From Ornithodoros turicata (taxonomy: Eukaryota; Arthropoda; Arachnida; Ixodida; Argasidae): 64,000 nt of DNA. Below the pieces are notes generated by a model. That model was not told the origin of the DNA. It ran no database searches and was given only the letters and a program-made list of their open reading frames with translations. Positions within the stretch are counted from its first letter, which is position 1. Every line of letters begins with the position of its first letter. Below, piece after piece: positions 57,828 to 64,000 of this stretch. A program made the translations under genes and the position numbers. The DNA lies in contig NW_026999296.1 of assembly GCF_037126465.1 (NCBI RefSeq), forward strand, positions 1-64,000, given 5' to 3'.

Positions 57828-58293
57828 GCAGTCCTTTGGAGCGCTTCGTGACGCAACTTGTCTAAACTACACCTTGCTTTATATAGATGCTGTGATACGA
57901 TATCCTTCGGCCTCGTGTGCCTGGAAGCAAGCCACACGTGCCTTCTGCTATCTACGCCACTTGTACCCTACCGGAGCGCCATCTACGAGCTACATGCCTT
58001 TATAAGCTCGTCTCGACCTGACACCGCTCTGCAGTCCTTTGGAGCGCTTCGTGACGCAACTTGTCTAAACTACACCTTGCTTTATATAGATGCTGTGATA
58101 CGATATCCTTCGGCCTCGTGTGCCTGGAAGCAAGCCACACGTGCCTTCTGCTATCTACGCCACTTGTACCCTACCGGAGCGCCATCTACGAGCTACATGC
58201 CTTTATAAGCTCGTCTCGACCTGACACCGCTCTGCAGTCCTTTGGAGCGCTTCGTGACGCAACTTGTCTAAACTACACCTTGCTTTATATAGG
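57828..58293 (+). promoter_or_regulatory. LINE 5' promoter monomers, 203 bp x 2.3
   Basis: Monomers start at 57828, 58031 and 58234, each with GCAGTCCTTTGGAGCGCTTC. They are nearly identical. Each full monomer ends with CTTTATAAGCTCG about 30 bp before the next monomer start (CTCTGCAGTC, initiator-like). The third is cut after 60 bp and joined to the leader. Open frames through the monomers are not genes. Confidence 0.75.
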
Positions 58294-58356
58294 TACGTTA
58301 TTGTTGTTTAAGTATCAGCTTTCTGTACGCTCCATTGGACTGCAATTGTACTAGTC

Positions 58357-59253
58357 ATGACTAGCACTTGCCTAGCGTGTATGAAATCGGTGGCTACTGA
58401 TGATAGCTCAATCATGTGTATGTCATGTGACAATTATTATCACTCTGGGTCATGTAGCAACCTCACGAAAACAACTCTGAAAGCTATGTCAAGCTCTGAA
58501 CGTGACCAGTGGCTTTGTAATACGTGTTCTGTGCACAGGAAAAGAGGTGGCAGAGGGGAAGACCCGTCCCATGTATCACCACAAATGCTGCTCTCTGCAA
58601 TCCAAAGTAATGGCCAAAAGATGGCCGAGGTACTTGAAAGGATAACGAAAGTTGAACAAAGACTAGATAACATCGAGAGTAAATACAACGAAGTTTCAGA
58701 ACGATTGAAAATGACCGATATGAAGATCGCAGAAGTAGAAACACGTTTGAAAGATCAGGATGATAAGATCATATCACTGGAAAAAACTATTAACTACAAT
58801 GAGCAGTATGGTCGCCGCTTCAACATTGAGATCCATGGTGTGCCGACTTCTTCTGGCGAAGATATCCTTGAAATACTCGATAACCTTGCAGCAAAAATCA
58901 GGGTGCCGCCAATCTCAAAGACTCCTGTAGAAGCATATCACAGGCTCCCAACAAAATCTACAAGTAAAGCACCAGCCATCCTAGTGCGGTTTAAAGAGAG
59001 GCATGATGTTCAAGCCTGGCTCAAAGCAAGAGTTGAAATGAAAAAACTATCCAGAGAAGCGATGTATAAAGATGTATTCATCTGTGAAAACCTGACTCGT
59101 CAAAACAAAAACATCCTGAGACTAACAAAGGAGCGATCTAAAGAGCTCGGGTACATGTACATATGGGTAAGAAATGGTCGTGTCTTTGCCAAAAAGAATG
59201 AGACAAGCCAACGTATCTGTGTTGAACATGAGAGCGATCTCAAACGGCTGTAG
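58357..59253 (+). CDS. LINE ORF1 protein (PHD-like finger, coiled coil, RNA-binding-like domain)
   Basis: 298 codons, intact. Residues ~5-57 form a PHD-like zinc finger (CLACMK, CMSCDNYYHSG, WLCNTC). Residues ~88-148 are heptad-rich (RITKVEQRLDNIES..., KIISLEKTI). Then a region around RRFNIEIHGVP, VEAYHRLP and ICENLTRQNKNILRLTKE resembles the baculovirus FP25K-like C-terminal domain often found in CR1/L2 and Jockey ORF1 proteins. Expected role: nucleic-acid binding and chaperone in the retrotransposition particle. The ATG is 64 bp after the last promoter monomer. Confidence 0.85.
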   Translation: MTSTCLACMKSVATDDSSIMCMSCDNYYHSGSCSNLTKTTLKAMSSSERDQWLCNTCSVHRKRGGRGEDPSHVSPQMLLSAIQSNGQKMAEVLERITKVEQRLDNIESKYNEVSERLKMTDMKIAEVETRLKDQDDKIISLEKTINYNEQYGRRFNIEIHGVPTSSGEDILEILDNLAAKIRVPPISKTPVEAYHRLPTKSTSKAPAILVRFKERHDVQAWLKARVEMKKLSREAMYKDVFICENLTRQNKNILRLTKERSKELGYMYIWVRNGRVFAKKNETSQRICVEHESDLKRL

Positions 59254-59340
59254 GGCGGACGATTCACTTCACTTTAGCCTTCTTCGTTCCCCTCCCGATT
59301 TTCATTTTGTATTGACTTTCTTTGACTGGCATAACGACCT

Positions 59341-62205
59341 ATGTCATTACTCTCAGTTGATCATTTTTGTAATGTTATTCAATCTTGTGGTTTTGGTGCT
59401 GCGCATCTGAATATACGCAGTCTAAATAAACATTTTGACGACGTAAAAATGCTGCTCTCGTCATCTAATGTAAATATACTTGCATTATCCGAAACGTGGC
59501 TGAATGATCAGATTTCACACTTTTTTGAAATTGATGGGTACTCGGCTGCTTTTTGCAACAGGTTAGGGCGAGATCATGGGGGTGTTTCACTATATATAAA
59601 AGATTGTTTATCGTTCAAAAGGCGCCTCGATTTAACCATTGAAGTGCCCTTGTGCGAAAGCCTGTTTGTTGAGTTGCTTGACTTCCCTGGCGACGTTACA
59701 TTTCCTTACAAAGGTTCTCCGCTTATCATTGGTGTGGTCTACAAATCACCATCTGTCAACACCATGATGTTTTTAAGAGAATTTGAAGTTGTTTTGCACT
59801 CACTATGGTCAAGGAAGTCGAATGTGTTAATTCTGGGTGATTTTAATATCGATTGCTTGAAACAAGACTCAATTACGAGTGCCTATACGGAACTGCATAT
59901 GGGCTACGGTGTTAGTCAACTGGTGAGGGTCCCAACTAGGTATGCAAATGATAACCCTCCTACCATTATCGATCATATTCTAACTAATGCTGATGAAAAT
60001 AATATCACTTCTGGTGTAGTAGCAACGGGCATAACAGATCATGAGCTTATCTTCATATGCTACAAATCCAGCTGTCGTCAGCAAAATACTATGCGACAGA
60101 AGAGTATTATTGATTATGATTTACTTGAGACAAAACTACAAAATATACAGTGGGAATTCCTTGATGATGAAGATTCAATTGATATCATGTTTGAAGGTTT
60201 TCTATCAAAAATAAGGACAGCGGTACAAACTGCGACGAGGACTGTCCATGCTAGCAAAAGGAGCACTATTAGAAAACCGTGGGTAACCAAAGCTCTTCTC
60301 AAAAGTATCAAGCACAAAAATAATTTATATAAAAAGGTACGAATGAGACCTGATGATATCGAACTTAGAAATCGCTATTCATCTTACACATCTGTTCTTC
60401 AAAGAACAATCCGCCAAGCAAAAATGATGTTTTTTCAAAAACAAATTTCATCGGCGGCTGGAGATAGTAAAAAAATATGGGATACAATTAATTTGGCACT
60501 GAATCGAAGAACTTCTAAAAAAGAAATATCCTCCCTATGCGATTCCTCTGGGAACCTTATCACTGATAAGCGAGATATCGCCGAAATGTTTAACGAGCAC
60601 TTTGTTAACAGTATTATCAGCTGTCAACATGATGGTCACGGGTTAGAATTGATGCTCCCTTGTCGTAATCCAAATTCTTTCTTCCTTGCTCCAGTTAACG
60701 CCATGGAATTAGAAAACATAATTAAAAACCTAAAAGATACAAGATCTGCTGGAGATGATGGTATTCCGGTTTCTATTGTGAAAAGGTATAAACACCTACT
60801 CTCCAGTCCACTAACAAAGTTGATCAATCACATGTTTGCGGAAGGTGTGTTTCCTGGGCAGTTGAAAATTGCAAAGGTCACTCCTGTTTTTAAGAAGGGT
60901 GACAAGTTATTAGTTGACAATTTTCGTCCAATATCGTTACTCTCAATTTTTAGTAAGATTGTTGAGAAAACCATTCTAACCAGGCTTCAAGAATTCTTTA
61001 TGCGAGAAAATTTGCTCTCGATTTCACAGTATGGCTTCACAAAAAAGAAGTCTACAGAAATTGCTTTGGTGGATATAGTTGAATACCTGAAACAAAACAT
61101 TGATAACAAAATTCTAACCCTGGGTATCTTCATCGATCTAACAAAAGCATTCGACCTAATTGATCATACAATTTTATTAAAGAAGCTTGAGTGCTATGGA
61201 ATTCGTGGTCCTCCGCTCGACTTTTTGCGAAATTATTTAACGGGTAGAAAACAGTATGTCATAATTGATAATGATTACTCATCTTCAAAAAATGTTACGT
61301 GTGGCGTACCACAAGGCTCTATTCTGGGCCCATTCTTGTTCCTAGTGTATGTCAACGATCTCGTTGAGGTACTTTCAACCACTACCATATTATATGCGGA
61401 CGACACAAACATATTTGTTGATGGCATGTCAATAAATGAAATTTTTGAAAAGGCAAACCTAGTTCTTAACAGGCTTTCCCTATGGATGGCGACAAATAAG
61501 CTGAAAGTTAATTTAAAAAAGTCGTGTTATATGGTCTTTCACCCCAGGCAGAGGAGGATTGCTCATCAAAATCTTGACATTAGGTACTGTGGCACTCGGC
61601 TACAAGCAGTAGATACAGTAAAATTCTTAGGGTTATATCTAGACCCGTGTTTAACATTTCAACCTCATATAAATTTCGTTCGAAAAAAAATCTCACAAGG
61701 GTTGTTTGCGTTGTCCCGCCTAAAATATTTAGTTCCTATCAGTGTATCGTTAAATGTTTATTTCGCTCTTATCCATAGTCATATCTCTTATTGTATCGAA
61801 GCATATGGTATTACATACAAATCAAATCTTACGCCGCTGTATCTGCTTCAGAAAAAAGCTTTGAGAATTATAATGGGTCTTTCACCATTTGACTCAATTA
61901 CCTTCGCCTTTCAATTTCTTAATGTTAAAGATGTTTTCTCATTACTCGAGTACAAGTGTCTTCTCTTGATGTATAAACTTCTTCATAACATGGTTAAATC
62001 CTCATTAATCTCTATTAGTTATTGCACAGGCCCATATACGTTAAGGAATAACGATTATTGTATTCAACTTCCTCGTCCACGTTCTAATTATGGTTTACAT
62101 TCATTTAGATATTTCGCAGGCAAAAATTGGAATGAACTTGCATCGGAGGTTAAAAAAGCGACTAGCCTTCATATTTTTAGAAATATGCTCTCAAGCAAGA
62201 TGTGA
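59341..62205 (+). CDS. LINE ORF2: apurinic endonuclease and reverse transcriptase
   Basis: 954 codons, intact; a stop just upstream (TAACGACCT) fixes the start at 59341. Endonuclease motifs: NIRSLNKHFDDV (~res 23), LSETWL, LGDFNID (~165), and TDHELIF (~232). Reverse transcriptase: FRPISLLSIFSKIVEK (~525), FIDLTKAFDLIDH (~597), GVPQGSILGPFLF (~654), and YADDTNIFV (~683). A C-terminal tail with LQKKALRIIMGLSPFD is typical of CR1/L2-like elements. No RNase H. Function: target nicking and target-primed reverse transcription. All visible catalytic residues are present. Confidence 0.95.
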   Translation: MSLLSVDHFCNVIQSCGFGAAHLNIRSLNKHFDDVKMLLSSSNVNILALSETWLNDQISHFFEIDGYSAAFCNRLGRDHGGVSLYIKDCLSFKRRLDLTIEVPLCESLFVELLDFPGDVTFPYKGSPLIIGVVYKSPSVNTMMFLREFEVVLHSLWSRKSNVLILGDFNIDCLKQDSITSAYTELHMGYGVSQLVRVPTRYANDNPPTIIDHILTNADENNITSGVVATGITDHELIFICYKSSCRQQNTMRQKSIIDYDLLETKLQNIQWEFLDDEDSIDIMFEGFLSKIRTAVQTATRTVHASKRSTIRKPWVTKALLKSIKHKNNLYKKVRMRPDDIELRNRYSSYTSVLQRTIRQAKMMFFQKQISSAAGDSKKIWDTINLALNRRTSKKEISSLCDSSGNLITDKRDIAEMFNEHFVNSIISCQHDGHGLELMLPCRNPNSFFLAPVNAMELENIIKNLKDTRSAGDDGIPVSIVKRYKHLLSSPLTKLINHMFAEGVFPGQLKIAKVTPVFKKGDKLLVDNFRPISLLSIFSKIVEKTILTRLQEFFMRENLLSISQYGFTKKKSTEIALVDIVEYLKQNIDNKILTLGIFIDLTKAFDLIDHTILLKKLECYGIRGPPLDFLRNYLTGRKQYVIIDNDYSSSKNVTCGVPQGSILGPFLFLVYVNDLVEVLSTTTILYADDTNIFVDGMSINEIFEKANLVLNRLSLWMATNKLKVNLKKSCYMVFHPRQRRIAHQNLDIRYCGTRLQAVDTVKFLGLYLDPCLTFQPHINFVRKKISQGLFALSRLKYLVPISVSLNVYFALIHSHISYCIEAYGITYKSNLTPLYLLQKKALRIIMGLSPFDSITFAFQFLNVKDVFSLLEYKCLLLMYKLLHNMVKSSLISISYCTGPYTLRNNDYCIQLPRPRSNYGLHSFRYFAGKNWNELASEVKKATSLHIFRNMLSSKM

Positions 62206-62430
62206 GCTAACATATTTTTGTCGTGACTGACACTGTTTCTTCATGTAGGACTGTACTTACAATGTTGTTACTTTTGTTTTGCTCATCTATATATTTAATT
62301 TGTATGCACATTTAGCATTACATTAGATTTGCGGGACCGCAATACAGGTTCGCCTAGCGGTCCTACCAAATAACTTGTACACACTGATGGATCAATAAAA
62401 TAAATATCTCTCTCTCTCTCTCTCTCTCTC
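62206..62430 (+). other. LINE 3' UTR and (TC)n tail
   Basis: Short 3' UTR with a GC-rich stem-like GCGGGACCGC..GCGGTCC (62330-62372), AATAAAATAAATAT, then 12 TC repeats. The stem near the tail may serve recognition by reverse transcriptase. Confidence 0.6.
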
Positions 62431-62603
62431 ATTGTTCCTGTGCAAATATTGGTGGGAGCACATGAAATCACTGATAAGGCTCAGCAGGGAAGACCATTGG
62501 GAAAGCTTTACATCAACAAAAGTATCACAATACCAGTAATATCTCGGTTATGTATGTTATAATACAGATAGAAATACATTTGGAAAATGAGTATTATAAT
62601 ATA

Positions 62604-62806
62604 CAGGGTGTTCAAAATTAAGCTTTCACGAGCGCTACGCAAACACAGCGATGACAGGAAACCGGATGATAACCTTACGCTACTTGTGTAAGAAACAGGT
62701 GCTGCTAATTATGTAGCACCTGTTTCTTACTCAAGGAACAGAAAAAATAGCTCCAGTTTTCTTTTGTTCGCCTATTTATAGTGAAGGCTTAATTTTAAAC
62801 ACCCTG
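62604..62806 (-). mobile_element. mariner-type MITE with central palindrome, copy 3
   Basis: Opposite orientation to copies 1 and 2. The ends are CAGGGTGTTCAAAATTAAGC and TTTAAACACCCTG, with TA on both flanks. The central GTAAGAAACAGGTGCT/AGCACCTGTTTCTTAC hairpin (16-bp arms) is perfect. Confidence 0.92.
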
Positions 62807-62812
62807 TATAAT

Positions 62813-64000
62813 ACAAATATTGAAAAGTAAGAGTATTACTAGTAGGCCCACGGCTGCTTGGAAGTCACACAATGTGAAAACGAACCAAGCGACAGAAAAA
62901 ACAAAAAGTAAAACAAACATGCCAAATGTACAAAAAAGCCATATAAACTAAACTGGGCGTCACAAAATAAATACACCCGCTGAAGCTTCCAGTTGTTGTA
63001 CATTAGAATAGGCTATCCGATTTTAATATTCTCGAGAATCGTATGTATCTACCGCCAGGGGCCAGAAGAAAGGCCCAGAAGTCCTAAGCTCCAGAAATCC
63101 AGTGTTGTGTATTAAATGTGAGTCGGGTCATAAATGCGACCTGCATATACCTGAAGCCCCTCCCACTTTTTGATGTACCTAGCCAATGACAGGTCAAAAT
63201 ACAGTTTCGTATTATTAGAAGCCATCCAGTGCTTATACTTCACCCTTTTTTATTGGTTGCCGTCATTTGGAGGAAATCGATTGATTGGATTGTAACGGAT
63301 AGTGTCGTCGACAGACGAAAACGATGTATTGTCTGCCCACGTCTAGAAAGCCCACCTGCACGGAAAGAGGAATGCTGCGAGACCTCAGAATTCTAGAAAT
63401 AGTTACTGGCAGGAGTGATTAGGCTAGGAGAGCTGTACAACAGCTTCTTCGCAGCAGACGGCAGCACCTATAAACTTTTAAGTCACATAACATAAGCAGA
63501 TAGAATAAAAAATGTGCAAGATATATGTGTAAATAATATTCAATGCTATATTGCTTGCATGTCAGTAGCATGTTTCTTGTTGTTTTGTTGGGACCATAAC
63601 TAGACCTAATGTTGCTGGCGAAACAATTAATTTTAGCGTAAACAATTATAACGGAGCTAAAGTTAAAGCTAATTTTGCAGATGCGTACATGATGAAATAT
63701 ACTCAGACTGTGAAATTATAATAGTCTGTATGAATCTAGTAGTCTAGAAGTAGAACTTTTTCACGAAATCTCCACTTCATCGTTCCAAGCACCATCCTCC
63801 ATTCTGGAGAAATTTTGTTGTCATAGCGGTCTCCATGGAGAACGGCAACCAAAGAAATACGCCAAAGTTTGGCTGACAGGTCGAGTCTATTTCTTAGCCT
63901 CCTCCTCATGTTCAGACTCCTTTTTAACACATGCCACCCCAGAAATCGAAATGCAGTGCACGACCCACGCTACTGTAGCTGCACATGCAGACATCTCATT
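62813..64000. other. No gene supported
   Basis: Unique-looking sequence. Only a 64-codon minus frame near the end (63930-63736), without recognisable motif. Confidence 0.4.

Larger units (their letters stand above)
57828..62430 (+). mobile_element. Complete CR1/L2-type LINE with tandem promoter monomers
   Basis: Order: 2.3 promoter monomers (57828-58293), unique 5' leader, ORF1 (58357-59253), 87-bp spacer, ORF2 (59341-62205), a 3' UTR with AATAAA at 62394, and a (TC)n tail. Both ORFs are free of stops and frameshifts, so this may be a young, possibly mobile copy. No RNase H is present, and the endonuclease is of the apurinic type, as in the CR1/L2 group. No convincing target duplication was found. 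Confidence 0.9.

Noticed and set aside
57828..58354. Protein-coding tandem ORFs upstream of the LINE
   Set aside because: They follow the 203-bp promoter monomers and lack independent support.

Overview
The window is eukaryotic nuclear DNA from an arthropod, probably a chelicerate and most likely tick-like. There are no operons. Coding is sparse and intron-scale, and most recognisable content is transposable elements in several decay states. Signals include tRNA-headed SINEs, Tc1/mariner, pogo, hAT and PIF-type MITEs, piggyBac, a Polinton, a CR1/L2-type LINE and long microsatellites. The tick assignment is an inference from this mix; species cannot be read from the sequence.

Layout. 1-~9970 is a decayed Polinton/Maverick. 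It has a major capsid protein and adenain-like protease on +, a protein-primed family B DNA polymerase and a small conserved protein on -, then a packaging ATPase, a small hydrophobic protein and a DDE integrase on +. Every long gene carries frameshifts or stops. ~10130-11960 is a duplicated ~1 kb unit. ~13440-14100 holds short repeats. 14140-16598 is a ~107-bp minisatellite made of two arrays in opposite orientation. 16922-17557 is a hAT MITE with an exact 8-bp target duplication beside a nearly intact piggyBac transposase (17655-19490, -). 20283-21106 holds a mariner MITE followed by a 232-bp repeat array carrying hammerhead ribozyme motifs. 25169-28637 is a nest of insertions (a long foldback element, a hairpin-headed retroposon and a hAT MITE) in one reading frame. 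31640-32770 is an I-like LINE remnant. 33840-36500 is degenerate duplicated sequence. 38857-39247 is a PIF/Harbinger MITE. 41190-44410 and 55276-56727 are two elements with CCCTRTT termini and 2-bp target duplications (EnSpm/CACTA-like). 45739-51260 is rich in tRNA-derived SINEs. 57828-62430 is a complete LINE with 203-bp promoter monomers and two intact ORFs.

Host genes. No named host gene was found. Three sets of exon-like pieces with good splice sites and open frames are reported at modest confidence: 22100-22728 (-), 44590-45228 (-) and 46931-54566 (+).

Most interesting. (i) The hammerhead ribozyme repeats, where all core bases and three stems can be read. (ii) Two retroposon copies that each begin with a near-perfect ~50-bp foldback whose arms match each other but differ between copies. 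Each copy interrupts an open reading frame. (iii) LINE promoter monomers whose TATA box lies ~30 bp upstream of the next monomer boundary, which would explain why the array starts at an exact monomer edge. (iv) The inverted minisatellite pair. These are readings by eye; folding, alignment and RNA data would be needed to confirm them.
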